From contig NZ_CP113056.1 of NCBI RefSeq assembly GCF_026625645.1, positions 310,001 through 374,000 of the forward strand: a stretch of DNA of 64,000 nt, given 5' to 3'. The translations under genes and the position numbers were made by a program. This DNA is from Ancylobacter sp. SL191. Lineage in GTDB: Bacteria > Pseudomonadota > Alphaproteobacteria > Rhizobiales > Xanthobacteraceae. Each line of letters opens with the position of its first letter. Position 1 is the stretch's first letter. Of this stretch, positions 27,092-35,764 are shown one piece after another. The notes below the pieces were generated by a model. The model worked only from the letters and a program-made list of their open reading frames with translations, had not been told where the DNA came from and ran no database searches.

Positions 27092-27343
27092 GTGCTGGAA
27101 CTGCGTCCGAACTGCGAGTGCTGCGACCGCGACCTGCCGGCGGAGACCCGCGAGGCGATGATCTGCACCTTCGAGTGTACGTTCTGCGCGGCGTGCGCGG
27201 GCGATGTGCTCGGCGGCACCTGCCCCAATTGCGGCGGCGAGCTGGTGCGTCGCCCGGTGCGCCCGCCGGGCCCGCTGGCGCGCAACCCGGCCTCCACCGT
27301 GCGGGTGTTCAACCCGGATTGCCGGGCGGCGAAGGCCAGCTAG
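27092..27343 (+). CDS. DUF1272 cysteine-rich small protein
   Basis: 83 residues starting from GTG 27092, chosen because GGGAG lies about six bases upstream and the protein then begins MLELRPNCECCDRDLP as in the DUF1272 family. Many cysteines in pairs (CECC, CTFECTFCAAC, CPNC) suggest one or two zinc sites, like a small zinc-ribbon/treble clef. Function unknown. Its TAG stop is the centre of CTAG (27340-27343), which also encodes the stop of the convergent DUF1284 gene. Confidence 0.8.
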   Translation: MLELRPNCECCDRDLPAETREAMICTFECTFCAACAGDVLGGTCPNCGGELVRRPVRPPGPLARNPASTVRVFNPDCRAAKAS

Positions 27344-27765
27344 ACCGGCGCCCCGGAAAGCCGCGTGCGGGAAAAACCGCTCGCCGCGATGCCGGAACAC
27401 AGCCCGTCCCACTGGCAGGCGGCGCAGGCGGCGCGGATCGTCCCGGCGGCGAAGTTTTCGCGCAGGCGGGCGATTGTCGGGCCATCGAGCGGGATCGTGT
27501 CGCCGGGCGCAAGCGACTGCCCGAGCGCGGCGGCGACCGCCTCGCGGGCGAGCGCATCGCGCGTGGTGATGCGCGGTTCACGGCAATGATGGCCGCTGTC
27601 GAGCATCGGCGCGCAGATGTCGTCCGGCCCCTCGACCAGCACCGCGCCCTCCCCCGCATTCAGCCGGGCGACGATGGCGCTGTACTGGGCGACGAAAGCG
27701 GGGGTGTAGCCCCGCCCGACATAGGTGAGCAGGCACAGCAGATGATGGGCGCGCAGCCTTATCAT
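27340..27765 (-). CDS. DUF1284 protein
   Basis: 141 residues beginning MIRLRAHHLLCLLTYVGRGYTP, the DUF1284 hallmark, with conserved Cys/His (CAPMLDSGHHC and a late CAACQWDGLC). The cysteine set hints at a metal or iron-sulfur site. Function unknown. It is convergent with the DUF1272 gene and shares its four stop-region bases. It starts 25 bases downstream of the xseB stop on the same strand, so it may be co-transcribed with HDAC-like and xseB. Confidence 0.8.
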   Translation of the reverse strand: MIRLRAHHLLCLLTYVGRGYTPAFVAQYSAIVARLNAGEGAVLVEGPDDICAPMLDSGHHCREPRITTRDALAREAVAAALGQSLAPGDTIPLDGPTIARLRENFAAGTIRAACAACQWDGLCSGIAASGFSRTRLSGAPV

Positions 27766-27790
27766 GCGTGGCTCAGGGGGCCGGCAGGGC

Positions 27791-28051
27791 TCACTCGCCG
27801 TCGAGCGGCACGGTGCCGGTGGCGCGGCCGTCGGAGCCCTGCGTGATCTTTTCGACCCGCGCCTCGGCGTCCTTCAAGAGCGCGTCGCAGCGGGCCTTCA
27901 GCGCCTCGCCGCGCGCATAGAGGGCGATGGATTCCTCCAGCGGAACGTCGCCCTTCTCCAGCTTGCCGACGATGGATTCGAGCTCGGCCAGCGCCCGCTC
28001 GAAGCTCAGCCCGCTGACATCGGCGAGGTCCGGGGTGGTCGCTGCGCTCAT
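27791..28051 (-). CDS. xseB: Exodeoxyribonuclease VII small subunit
   Basis: 86 residues from the ATG at 28051, which has AGGAGG about five bases upstream. [55 protein letters not shown] is the XseB coiled-coil core. It pairs with XseA in exonuclease VII. In many Hyphomicrobiales it lies between a histone-deacetylase-like gene and dxs; here the first neighbour is kept (117-base gap) and dxs is displaced. Confidence 0.93.
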   Translation of the reverse strand: MSAATTPDLADVSGLSFERALAELESIVGKLEKGDVPLEESIALYARGEALKARCDALLKDAEARVEKITQGSDGRATGTVPLDGE

Positions 28052-28159
28052 CCGAGCCTCCTGATCCTTGTGAGTCGGCCCCTTATACAGGCTCGCGCCC
28101 GCCAACTCACCCCCGGCGGCGGCGCCCGATAACGCGCGTCAGCCGCGCATGAGCGCGAT

Positions 28160-28179
28160 TGCGGGGCTTCAGCCCCGCA
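28160..28179. terminator. Hairpin over the HDAC-like stop codon
   Basis: TGCGGGGC (28160-28167), loop TTCA, GCCCCGCA (28172-28179): a perfect 8-bp stem. The loop contains the stop codon of the leftward HDAC-like gene. No T-run follows, so it is at best a weak or factor-assisted terminator or an attenuator before xseB. The 20 bases just beyond repeat the gene's last codons imperfectly. Confidence 0.4.
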
Positions 28180-29098
28180 TGAGCGCCATGACGTGCGCCG
28201 AGGCCGAGCGGGCGAGGCCTTCGAGGTCGTAGCCGCCCTCCAGCACCGAGACCAGCTTGCCGCCGCACTGCTTGTCGGCAACGTCCATCAGCTTCTTGGT
28301 GACCCAGCTGAAATCGTCTTCCAGCAGGTTGATGTTGGCCAGCGGGTCGCGCGTATGGGCGTCGAAGCCGGCGGAGAGGATGATGAGTTCCGGCCCGAAG
28401 GCGGTGAGGCGCGGCAGGATGCGGCTCTCGAACGCCTCGCGGAACGCCTCGCCGCCATCGCCCGAGCGCAGCGGCGCGTTGACGATGTTGTCCGTGGTGC
28501 CGCGCTCGCCGACCGAGCCGGTGCCGGGAAACAGCGGCATCTGGTGGGTCGAGGCGTACATCACGCTCGGATCGGAGAAGAAGATCTCCTGCGTGCCATT
28601 GCCGTGATGCACGTCGAAATCGACGATGGCGACGCGCCCGATGCCGTGCACCTTCTGCGCGTGGCGGGCGGCGATGGCGACATTGTTGAACAGGCAGAAG
28701 CCCATGGGCGTGCGCGTCTCGGCATGGTGGCCGGGCGGGCGCATGGAGACGAAGGCGTTCGACACCTTGCCGGACAGCACCTCGTCGACCGCCAGCACCG
28801 CGCCGCCGACACCGCGCGAGATCGCCTCGAAGGTGCCGGGCGACATCACCGTGTCGCCGTCGATGCGCACCAGCCCCTCGGTCGGCACGGCGGCTTCCAG
28901 CGCCTCGACGAAATCCTCCGGGTGGACGCGGATGATGTCCTCGCGCGCGCCGAGCGGCGCCTGCTCGCGGGCGAGCGTGGCGAAGGCCTCGGCCTCGAAG
29001 ACGCGGTTCAGCACCCGCACGCGGTCCGGCCGCTCGGGATGGCCGGCGGGGGTGAGGTGGTCGAGGCAGGCATCATGCGCGATCAGCAGCGTGGTCAT
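28169..29098 (-). CDS. Histone deacetylase-family (class II HDAC-like) deacetylase
   Basis: 309 residues with all metal and charge-relay motifs: [17 protein letters not shown] (zinc ligands), AGFDAH and EGGYD. Bacterial members include acetylpolyamine amidohydrolase and acetoin utilisation proteins; in alphaproteobacteria this paralogue sits next to xseB and dxs. It probably deacetylates polyamines or protein lysines; substrate not decided. Its ATG overlaps the TGA of a possible small frame upstream. Confidence 0.9.
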   Translation of the reverse strand: MTTLLIAHDACLDHLTPAGHPERPDRVRVLNRVFEAEAFATLAREQAPLGAREDIIRVHPEDFVEALEAAVPTEGLVRIDGDTVMSPGTFEAISRGVGGAVLAVDEVLSGKVSNAFVSMRPPGHHAETRTPMGFCLFNNVAIAARHAQKVHGIGRVAIVDFDVHHGNGTQEIFFSDPSVMYASTHQMPLFPGTGSVGERGTTDNIVNAPLRSGDGGEAFREAFESRILPRLTAFGPELIILSAGFDAHTRDPLANINLLEDDFSWVTKKLMDVADKQCGGKLVSVLEGGYDLEGLARSASAHVMALMRG

Positions 29099-29229
29099 GG
29101 CATTCCTTGGGGCGCGTTGCCGTTTGGCGTCGGCTTCTTGTCGGTGACGGTCCGGCCGGGAATGAGCTCATTCCAGTTCCAATGATGGTGGACGATATGC
29201 CACGTCGGCAGCCGCGACCAGCGGGGCAA
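29095..29229 (-). CDS. Possible small or remnant gene overlapping the HDAC-like start
   Basis: A 44-residue frame from TTG 29229 ends with TGA overlapping the ATG of the HDAC-like gene (ATGA). The predicted tail is protein-like and not low-complexity: [12 protein letters not shown], then [14 protein letters not shown]. There is no ribosome site before the TTG and the frame continues open upstream to a TAG near 29330 as Arg-rich sequence. It may be the 3' remnant of a lost gene, or chance. A perfect 16-bp palindrome (GGAATGAGCTCATTCC, 29159-29174) lies inside it. Confidence 0.3.
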   Translation of the reverse strand: MPRWSRLPTWHIVHHHWNWNELIPGRTVTDKKPTPNGNAPQGMP

Positions 29230-29362
29230 GGGGGGACCGGCGGATTTTTCCCGTCCTCGCCGCGCCTTGCCTCGCCGCGCCGTGCCTCGCCACCTTGCCC
29301 GGCACCGCGCCGTTGACCGCGACCCGGCGCGGGCCTATCGAGCCCGCCAGACCGGAGAGACC

Positions 29363-30352
29363 ATGACCACGCCCCCGCGCAAGACCCGCCATTTGCCCGC
29401 CGATGCCGCCGGCATCGCCGAGGCCGCGCGCGTGCTCATCACCGGCGGGCTGGTCGCGCTACCGACCGAGACGGTCTATGGCCTCGCCTGCGATGCCACC
29501 GACCCGCGCGCCGTGGCCAGCCTCTACGCCGCCAAGGGCCGCCCCTCCTTCAACCCACTGATCGCCCATGTGCCGGATGTGGCCCATGCCCGCCGCGTCG
29601 GCCATCTCACCCAAGCCGCCGAGGCGCTCGCCGCGCGCTTCTGGCCGGGGCCGCTGACGCTGGTGGTGCCGGCGATCCCCGAGGCGACGAGCGAACTGGC
29701 GCGCGCCGGGCTCACCAGCGTCGCCATCCGCGTGCCCGCCCATCCCGTGGCGCAGGCGGTGCTGCGGGCGGCCGGGCGCCCCATCGCCGCGCCGAGCGCC
29801 AACCGCTCCGGCCATGTCTCGCCGACTTCGGCCGACCATGTGATGGCCGATCTCGACGGGCGGATCGACCTCGTGCTCGATGCCGGCCCGAGCCGGGTCG
29901 GCGTCGAATCCACCATTCTCGATTGCACCGGCGACGTGCCAGTGATGCTGCGGCCGGGCGGCCTCGCGCGGGAGGCCATCGAGGACGCGCTCGGTGCCCC
30001 GCTCGCCGCCCGCGCGCCGGTGGCGGAGGACGAGGACGCCCCGCTCGCGCCCGGCATGCTCGCCTCGCATTACGCGCCGAATGCGCGGGTGCGGCTCGAC
30101 GCCCATGATGTGCGCCCCGGCGAGGCGCTACTGACCTTCGCCGGCGCTCGCCCGCCGGGCAGCGAGGGCGCGCTGGCGCTGGCCGATCTCAGCCCCTCGG
30201 GCGACCTCACCGAGGCTGCCGCCTCCCTCTTCGCCCTGCTGCGGGCGCTCGATGCCAGCGGCGCGACGGGCATCGCGGTCGTTCCCCTGCCCGGCCACGG
30301 GCTGGGCGAGGCCATCGCCGACCGCCTTCGCCGCGCCGCCGCCCCGCGCTGA
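29363..30352 (+). CDS. L-threonylcarbamoyladenylate synthase (Sua5/YrdC)
   Basis: 329 residues from ATG 29363, with GGAG about six bases upstream. The YrdC domain fills the first ~205 residues (GGLVALPTETVYGLACDA, KGRPSFNPLIAH, RPIAAPSANRSGHVSPT), and the Sua5 domain the rest, beginning after APGMLASHYAPNA. It makes threonylcarbamoyl-AMP from threonine, bicarbonate and ATP for t6A37 of ANN-decoding tRNAs. It is divergent from the HDAC-like gene. Confidence 0.95.
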   Translation: MTTPPRKTRHLPADAAGIAEAARVLITGGLVALPTETVYGLACDATDPRAVASLYAAKGRPSFNPLIAHVPDVAHARRVGHLTQAAEALAARFWPGPLTLVVPAIPEATSELARAGLTSVAIRVPAHPVAQAVLRAAGRPIAAPSANRSGHVSPTSADHVMADLDGRIDLVLDAGPSRVGVESTILDCTGDVPVMLRPGGLAREAIEDALGAPLAARAPVAEDEDAPLAPGMLASHYAPNARVRLDAHDVRPGEALLTFAGARPPGSEGALALADLSPSGDLTEAAASLFALLRALDASGATGIAVVPLPGHGLGEAIADRLRRAAAPR

Positions 30353-30499
30353 GGCCGGCGTCGAGCCCAACGCAGAGCGGCTGTCTCTCCGGAATTAACC
30401 GTCGAGCAAGGTTAATACGCGACAACCATAAGCATGCGGCCGCGCCGGCTTGCCTGTGGCGAGGCGGTCACGCGTCGGGGGTTTGCGTAGGCGTTGCTC

Positions 30500-31900
30500 A
30501 TGTCGGGTTCCACCAGTCGTCGCCGGTTTCTCCGCGGTCCGCTCCGGTCCGGGCTGCGCTGCGCCCTGCTGGCGGGGCTGATGGTGGCGGGCGGCAGCAG
30601 CGCCATCGGGCTGCAGGACATTGCCGGCCGCCTCGCCCACCAGCCGGGCGTTGCCGAGCGCGCGCGCCTCTCCATTCTCGCCGGGCCGGTGCACACGCTG
30701 AAGGCCGCCGCCTTCGCCTGGCCCGCCCGCTCATCGCTCATCACCGGTTCCGCCATCGCCGAGCCGCCGCCCGAGGCGCCGCTGGCGCTGGTGGTCGAGC
30801 GCGGCCACAAGGGCGACCGCCTGCCGGTCGAGATCACCGACCCCGCCGACCCCTTCGCCAGCGCCGGCCAGTCCACCGGGCCGGGCCTTGTCGGCAGCGG
30901 CACGGGCACCGGGACCGGGACCGAGCTGCTGGCGACCGCCGGCAGCGGCATCGGCACCGGCACCGGCCTGCCCGTCACCACCCTCGCCGGGCTCGGCACC
31001 GACCCGGCCGAGACGGAAGAGGCGAGCGCCCCGCGCGATCTCGCCGCGCTCGACCATGCCGGCGTCGATTCGCTCTCCGCCGGCGACCCGACCGGCGACC
31101 CGAGCCAGCTGGAGCGCGCGCTGGCCGCCGACGCCCCCCGCACGAGCTTGGACGAGGGGATGGGTGGCAGCCTCGGCGACCTCACCGCCGGCGAGCTGGG
31201 CGGTGAGCTCGGCCGCGACCTGTCCGGCGGGCTCGATCTCGACGACGAGGTCGCCGCCGACGCCGCCCTGCCGCTCTACCGGCAGGCCTCCTATGTGTTC
31301 GGCTACGACACCGCCGCGCTGCCGCCGCAGCCCTTCCTGCATCAGGACGGCCTCGCTTTGCCGCTCAGCCCGCCGGCGCCGCCCGTCCCGCCCGGCGGCA
31401 CCACGACGGCGGCCAAGAGCGAGGGCGCCGACGGCTCGCGTCTCGCAAGCGGCCCGAGTCCGGCCGAGCGGCTCGGCCTCACCGGCAAGCGCCGCGAGCG
31501 CTCGGAGAAGTGCCTGGCGGAAGCGGTGTATTTCGAGAGCCGGGGCGAGCCGCGCCGGGGTCAGGTGGCGGTGGCCCAGGTGGTCATCAACCGGGTGTTC
31601 TCCGGCTATTACCCCGCCGACATCTGCCGCGCGGTCTACCAAAACGCCAACCGCAAGCTCGCCTGCCAGTTCACCTTCGCCTGCGACAACATCAAGGACG
31701 TGGTGACCGAGCCGCGCCTGTGGAAGCAGGCGCAGGAAATCGCCGCCGAGATGCTGGACGGGCTGGTGTGGGACGACAAGGTCGGCCGCGCCACGCATTA
31801 CCACGCCCAGTCGGTGCGCCCGAACTGGCTCAGCGAGATGCGCAAGCTCGACCGCATCGGCGAGCACACCTTCTACCGCCCCCGCCGCTGGACCAGCTGA
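30500..31900 (+). CDS. SleB-type cell-wall hydrolase with long low-complexity linker
   Basis: 466 residues from ATG 30500 (a TTG lies two codons earlier; ribosome site weak). An Arg-rich N-terminus (SRRRFLRG) and hydrophobic segment suggest export or anchoring. A long Gly/Thr/Asp/Pro linker (with GTGTGTGT-like runs near residues 130-155) leads to a C-terminal SleB/hydrolase-2 domain from about residue 335: CLAEAVYFESRGEP, VAQVVINRV, CQFTFACDN, ATHYHA. SleB-type enzymes are lytic transglycosylase-like. The upstream gap contains ATTAACC-N9-GGTTAAT (30395-30417), a possible regulatory palindrome. Confidence 0.85.
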   Translation: MSGSTSRRRFLRGPLRSGLRCALLAGLMVAGGSSAIGLQDIAGRLAHQPGVAERARLSILAGPVHTLKAAAFAWPARSSLITGSAIAEPPPEAPLALVVERGHKGDRLPVEITDPADPFASAGQSTGPGLVGSGTGTGTGTELLATAGSGIGTGTGLPVTTLAGLGTDPAETEEASAPRDLAALDHAGVDSLSAGDPTGDPSQLERALAADAPRTSLDEGMGGSLGDLTAGELGGELGRDLSGGLDLDDEVAADAALPLYRQASYVFGYDTAALPPQPFLHQDGLALPLSPPAPPVPPGGTTTAAKSEGADGSRLASGPSPAERLGLTGKRRERSEKCLAEAVYFESRGEPRRGQVAVAQVVINRVFSGYYPADICRAVYQNANRKLACQFTFACDNIKDVVTEPRLWKQAQEIAAEMLDGLVWDDKVGRATHYHAQSVRPNWLSEMRKLDRIGEHTFYRPRRWTS

Positions 31901-32056
31901 GCGGGCGCGAGGGGGCGGGCGACGACAGCCCCGCACCAGCCCCGCGGATGACCCTAGGAGCCGCGGCGGCGTGACCGGGCGATGAGCCATCGGCACGCCG
32001 CGCGCGTCACCAACGCCGTCGACCCCGTGGGGCGCGGCTCTCCTGGGATCTCCGCC

Positions 32057-32803
32057 ATGTGCCAAGACTGCCAAGACCTCAGCGCGGGGCTCTCGCGCCG
32101 CCATCTGCTCCGCCACGCGGCCACCAGCGCCGCGCTCGGCTCGGCGGCCCTGGCCAGCGGCGTGCTTTTCGGCTCCAGCGCCGCCACGGCCACAACCGCC
32201 GCCAGCACCCCCGGCCCAAGCCATGCCGAGGTGGTCGCGGATCTGGCCGCCGGCAATGCCCGCCATGCCAAGGGCATCCAGACCTGCACCGACTTCATCG
32301 CCAACCGGGCTGCGCTCTCCAAGGGCCAGCGCCCGATCGCCATCGTCGTGGCCTGTTCCGATTCGCGCGTCGCGCCGGAATATGTCTTCGACCAGGCGCC
32401 GGGCCGGGTGTTCGTCGTCCGCGTCGCCGGCAATTTCGTCGACGAGGACGGCCTTGCCAGCATGGAGTACGCCGTCGGCCATCTCGGCGTGCCGGTGATC
32501 ATGGTGCTCGGCCATTCGAGCTGCGGCGCGCTGACCGCCGCCGTCGAGGTGGAAAAGTCTCAGGCCAAGCTGCCGGGCCATTTGCCGGCGCTGGTGGCGA
32601 ATCTGGCCGCGCCGGTGCGCGCGGCACTCGCCAGCAAGCCGGCGGACCCGGTGGCCGCCGCCATCCGCGAGAATGTCGCCTATACGATGAAAAAGCTCGG
32701 CACCGAGCATTCCGAGGTCGCCACCGCCATTGCCGAGGGCAAGGTGAAGGTGGTCGGCGGCGTCTATGATCTCGCCACCGGCCTCGTCGCACCGGTCGGC
32801 TGA
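32057..32803 (+). CDS. Exported beta-class carbonic anhydrase
   Basis: 248 residues from ATG 32057 (MCQDCQD); a farther ATG at 31982 would add 25 residues. A twin-arginine-like leader, LSRRHLLRHAATSAALGSAALASGVLFG, precedes the enzyme. Zinc site: Cys in ACSDSRV with its Asp-Arg dyad, then His and Cys in GHSSCGA. The mature enzyme would interconvert CO2 and bicarbonate in the periplasm. Beta-CAs are mostly cytoplasmic, but Tat-exported forms are known in this group. Confidence 0.88.
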   Translation: MCQDCQDLSAGLSRRHLLRHAATSAALGSAALASGVLFGSSAATATTAASTPGPSHAEVVADLAAGNARHAKGIQTCTDFIANRAALSKGQRPIAIVVACSDSRVAPEYVFDQAPGRVFVVRVAGNFVDEDGLASMEYAVGHLGVPVIMVLGHSSCGALTAAVEVEKSQAKLPGHLPALVANLAAPVRAALASKPADPVAAAIRENVAYTMKKLGTEHSEVATAIAEGKVKVVGGVYDLATGLVAPVG

Positions 32804-32864
32804 CGGGGCGGCCGCTGCACTGAAGCGGGCGGCGTACCTATCGGGCGCCCCCGTCCCAAACGAA

Positions 32865-32889
32865 AATGCCCGGCACGAGGCCGGGCATT
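32865..32889 (-). terminator. Rho-independent terminator of the atp F0 operon
   Basis: AATGCCCGGC (32865-32874), loop ACGAG, GCCGGGCATT (32880-32889): a perfect 10-bp stem. Read leftward it is followed by TTTTCGTTT, a proper U-tract, 32 bases after the atpF stop. Read rightward the tail is weaker, but it may also stop carbonic anhydrase transcripts. Confidence 0.85.
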
Positions 32890-32921
32890 GATCGTGTGGT
32901 GGTGAGGACGCGGAGCCCGGC

Positions 32922-33404
32922 TCAGTTGAGCTTGGACTTGACCTCGCCCAGCGCCTCGGCGGTCACGCGCTCGGCGGCGTCGCCGACGAGCTGGGCGGTG
33001 AGCAGCGTTTCCGCCGCCTTCACCGCCGCCTCGGCGGCCGCGGCCTTCACATCGGCCAGCGCCTGCGCCTCGGCCTGGGCGATCTTCTGCTCGGCCATCT
33101 TGGTGCGGCGGGTGATGAGATCGTCGAGCTTCTGCTTCGCCTCGGTGGCGAGACGCTCGGCCTCGGCGCGCGCCGTGGTGACGATGGCTTCCGCCTCCGC
33201 CTCGGCCTCGCGCTGGCGGCGCTTATACTCGGCGACGAGCTTCTGCGCCTCTTCCTTCAGCCGGCGGGCTTCCTCGAGCTCCTGGCGGATGCGATCGCCA
33301 CGGGCGTCGAGCTTCGCGGCCATGCCGGAGAAGGCGCCGGCGCGGATCACGAGCCCCATGAAGATCACGAAGGCGACGGCGACCCAGAGTTCCGCTGTAC
33401 CCAT
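32922..33404 (-). CDS. atpF: ATP synthase F0 subunit b
   Basis: 160 residues from the ATG at 33404 ([17 protein letters not shown]). One N-terminal helix, then a long Ala/Glu/Lys-rich coiled coil, as in subunit b of the peripheral stalk. It is the last gene of the atpI-B-E-b'-b operon, ten bases after b'. In alphaproteobacteria the F1 genes are encoded in a separate operon, not seen here. Confidence 0.92.
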   Translation of the reverse strand: MGTAELWVAVAFVIFMGLVIRAGAFSGMAAKLDARGDRIRQELEEARRLKEEAQKLVAEYKRRQREAEAEAEAIVTTARAEAERLATEAKQKLDDLITRRTKMAEQKIAQAEAQALADVKAAAAEAAVKAAETLLTAQLVGDAAERVTAEALGEVKSKLN

Positions 33405-33414
33405 TTCCGCGACC

Positions 33415-34029
33415 TCAGCTCTTAGTGGCCTGATCGACCGCCGCCTCAACCGCCTGCGGGGCGGGGACGGTGCCGATCAGCTGGTGGACGATGGCGCCGG
33501 CCGCGTCGACGGCGATGCCGCGGACATTGGCCATGGCCGACGTCTTGGTGGCCGCGATCTGTGCCTCGGCCGCCGCCAGCTTGGCGGCAAGCTCGGCCTC
33601 GAGCGCCTTGCGGCGCGTCTCGGCTTCACCCGCCAGCGAATCGCGGGTTTCGGTGGCGATGCCCTGCGCCTTGTTGCGGGCGCTGGCGAGCGCCTGCTCA
33701 TAGGCGGTGGCCGCCGCCTCGCTCTCGCCCTTCAGCTTGCCGGCCTCCTCAAGGTCGTCAGCGATGCGATCGTGACGCTCTTCGAGAATGGTGGCGATGC
33801 GCGGCAGGGCGATGCGGCTCATCAGCAGGTAGAGCGCGCCGAAGGCGATCGCCAGCCAGATGATCTGCGAGGGGAAGGTGTGGGCGTCGAAGGGCGGGAA
33901 GCCCGCGCCGTGCGCCTCGCCCGGCGGGACCTGGATTTCGACGCCGTGGCCGGACGCCGCGCCATGCGCCGCGGGCGTTTCCGCCTGGGCGATGACGAAG
34001 GTGCCGGCCGGACCCTGGGTCTCGGACAT
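33415..34029 (-). CDS. atpG: ATP synthase F0 subunit b'
   Basis: 204 residues. A long N-terminal extension rich in Gly/His/Pro precedes [35 protein letters not shown], the marker of b' in photosynthetic and alphaproteobacterial enzymes, then a coiled coil. b and b' form a heterodimeric stator. GAGGAA precedes the ATG. It lies between atpE and atpF as usual. Confidence 0.9.
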   Translation of the reverse strand: MSETQGPAGTFVIAQAETPAAHGAASGHGVEIQVPPGEAHGAGFPPFDAHTFPSQIIWLAIAFGALYLLMSRIALPRIATILEERHDRIADDLEEAGKLKGESEAAATAYEQALASARNKAQGIATETRDSLAGEAETRRKALEAELAAKLAAAEAQIAATKTSAMANVRGIAVDAAGAIVHQLIGTVPAPQAVEAAVDQATKS

Positions 34030-34101
34030 GGTTCAGGCTTCCTCGATCAAAACGGACGGGGCGCGCCGGGTGGGCGCGCCCGCAACCAACCGCAGGATGC
34101 G

Positions 34102-34329
34102 TCAGACCACGAAGAGCAGGACGAGGGCGACGACGAGCGCGAAGATGCCGAGACCTTCCGCGAGCGCCGCGCCGATGAAGGCGCGGGCGAACTGGCCATC
34201 GGCCGCCGACGGGTTGCGCAGGGCGCCCGACAGGAAGTTGCCGAAGATGTTACCGACGCCGATGGCGGCGAGGCCCATGCCGAGACAGGCGAGACCGGCA
34301 CCGAGGAACTTGGCGGCGATCGGATCCAT
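34102..34329 (-). CDS. atpE: ATP synthase F0 subunit c
   Basis: 75 residues forming a two-helix hairpin with polar loop RNP (38-40) and the proton-carrying Glu58 ([12 protein letters not shown]) in the second helix. AGGAGA lies before the ATG. No Na+-binding signature is evident, so proton coupling is expected. Confidence 0.96.
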   Translation of the reverse strand: MDPIAAKFLGAGLACLGMGLAAIGVGNIFGNFLSGALRNPSAADGQFARAFIGAALAEGLGIFALVVALVLLFVV

Positions 34330-34394
34330 GGTCTTCTCCTATTGAATTCGCAAGATTGAGTTGAAGGCTGGATGAGTGTCCCGCGACGCGCCGG

Positions 34395-35159
34395 TCAGTG
34401 ACCGGGATGGAGCGCGTCGTTGAGATAGATGCAGGTCAGCACCGCGAAGACGTAGGCCTGCAGGAAAGCGACAAGGAACTCGAGCGCGGTCAGCGCCACC
34501 ACCATGGCGAGCGGCAGGGTCGCGCCGAGGATGCCGGCGACGCCCGTGGCGCTCATCATCACGATGAAGCCGGCGAACACCTTCATGGCGATGTGGCCCG
34601 CCAGCATGTTGGCGAACAGACGCAGCGACAGGCTGATCGGGCGCGAGAGGAAGGAGATGACCTCGATCACGACCATGAAGGGCAGCAGGAAGGCCGGCAC
34701 GCCCGACGGCACGAAGAGGTGGAGGAAGTGGGTACCGTGCCGCACGAAGCCGTAGACGATGACCGTCAGGATGACGATCAGCGCCAGCATGGCGGTGACG
34801 ACGAGATGGCTGGTGACCGTGAACGTGTACGGGATCATGCCAACGAAGTTGGCGACCAGCACGAACATGAAGAGCGAGAAGACCAGCGGGAAGAACTTCA
34901 TGCCCTCATTGCCGGCCGTGGACCGGACCATCGAGGCCACGAATTCATAGGAGACTTCCGCCAGCGACTGCAGCCGGCTCGGCACCAAAGTGCGCCCGCG
35001 CGTCGCGAAGGTGAGGAAGAAGAACACCAGCGCCACGATGCCGAACATGAAGGCCGCGGAGTTGGTGAAGGCGAGCTGCACGCCGCCCGGCGCCCCCAGA
35101 TCCACGATCTTGATGATCTGGAACTGATGGATCGGATCAATCACGCTGCCACTGGCCAT
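34395..35159 (-). CDS. atpB: ATP synthase F0 subunit a
   Basis: 254 residues from ATG 35159; a GTG at 35180 with GAGG six bases upstream is a real alternative adding seven residues. The proton-path signature [14 protein letters not shown] includes the essential Arg. Five to six helices, and DPIHQFQI at the start as in other alphaproteobacteria. It is followed by atpE after 65 bases. Confidence 0.95.
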   Translation of the reverse strand: MASGSVIDPIHQFQIIKIVDLGAPGGVQLAFTNSAAFMFGIVALVFFFLTFATRGRTLVPSRLQSLAEVSYEFVASMVRSTAGNEGMKFFPLVFSLFMFVLVANFVGMIPYTFTVTSHLVVTAMLALIVILTVIVYGFVRHGTHFLHLFVPSGVPAFLLPFMVVIEVISFLSRPISLSLRLFANMLAGHIAMKVFAGFIVMMSATGVAGILGATLPLAMVVALTALEFLVAFLQAYVFAVLTCIYLNDALHPGH

Positions 35160-35285
35160 GCCGGTCGCTGCCCTCAACACGCGGCGCCTCAGAAGCGCCC
35201 GTCCCCGCCTAAAGGCACCGTCCGCAAGGCCGGCACCGTCGAAATATGCTGCCGATCCGCCGGATGGCCGATCGCCCGAAACCCG

Positions 35286-35663
35286 TCAACCGCCGTGCGG
35301 CGGCTTTTTGCGGCCCGTCTCGCCGGCGGCGCGCATCATGTTGAAAATGCCGGCCCCGAAGCCGAACAGCAGCAACACGATCATGCCCCACGGCGCGGTG
35401 CCGAAGAGATAGTCGACGCCCCAGCCGAGGCCGGCACCGACCAGTACACCGGCCACGAACTCAGCCCCCAGGCGGAAGGCCAATGTCATGCCCGCCGTCG
35501 CCGACGTCCGATTAGGCGTCGCCGCCTTCTCCTCAGCCCGGCGTTCGGCGCGCACCTTGTCGATGGCGCTGCCAAGTCCGCTCAGCCTGCCGGAGAGCTC
35601 GGCATCGGAGAGGTCCGGCTCCCCCGAGCTCTTCTGGCCGTCCGTTTTGCGTCGGTCGTCCAT
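35286..35663 (-). CDS. atpI: ATP synthase protein I
   Basis: 125 residues from ATG 35663; MGNPSP at 35702 is another in-frame start 13 residues earlier. A charged cytoplasmic N-terminus precedes two helices (MTLAFRLGAEFVAGVLVGAGLGWGVDYLF and GMIVLLLFGFGAGIFNMMRA), the AtpI/UncI pattern that assists c-ring assembly. It is the first gene of the F0 operon. With the promoter mapped at 35719-35747 transcription would begin near 35712, leaving a leader of about 48 bases to ATG 35663. Confidence 0.85.
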   Translation of the reverse strand: MDDRRKTDGQKSSGEPDLSDAELSGRLSGLGSAIDKVRAERRAEEKAATPNRTSATAGMTLAFRLGAEFVAGVLVGAGLGWGVDYLFGTAPWGMIVLLLFGFGAGIFNMMRAAGETGRKKPPHGG

Positions 35664-35718
35664 CGATCTGTGCTCGGGCTTTGCCGGAGAAGGATTTCCC
35701 ATCCCCGAAACCGGGCGC

Positions 35719-35747
35719 ACCATAGTGTTCGGCCCTAGGGGTGTCAA
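35719..35747 (-). promoter_or_regulatory. Sigma-70 promoter of the atp F0 operon
   Basis: Leftward: -35 TTGACA (35747-35742), 17-base spacer, -10 TATGGT (35724-35719). The -35 is a perfect consensus match. It lies directly upstream of atpI and downstream of smc. Confidence 0.7.
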
Positions 35748-35764
35748 GGATGTGAAGTCATCTT

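Noticed and set aside
30395..30417. CtrA box in TTAACC..GGTTAA before the SleB gene
   Set aside because: The two TTAA are inverted and 13 bases apart, not the TTAA-N7-TTAAC direct repeat; kept only as a plain palindrome.
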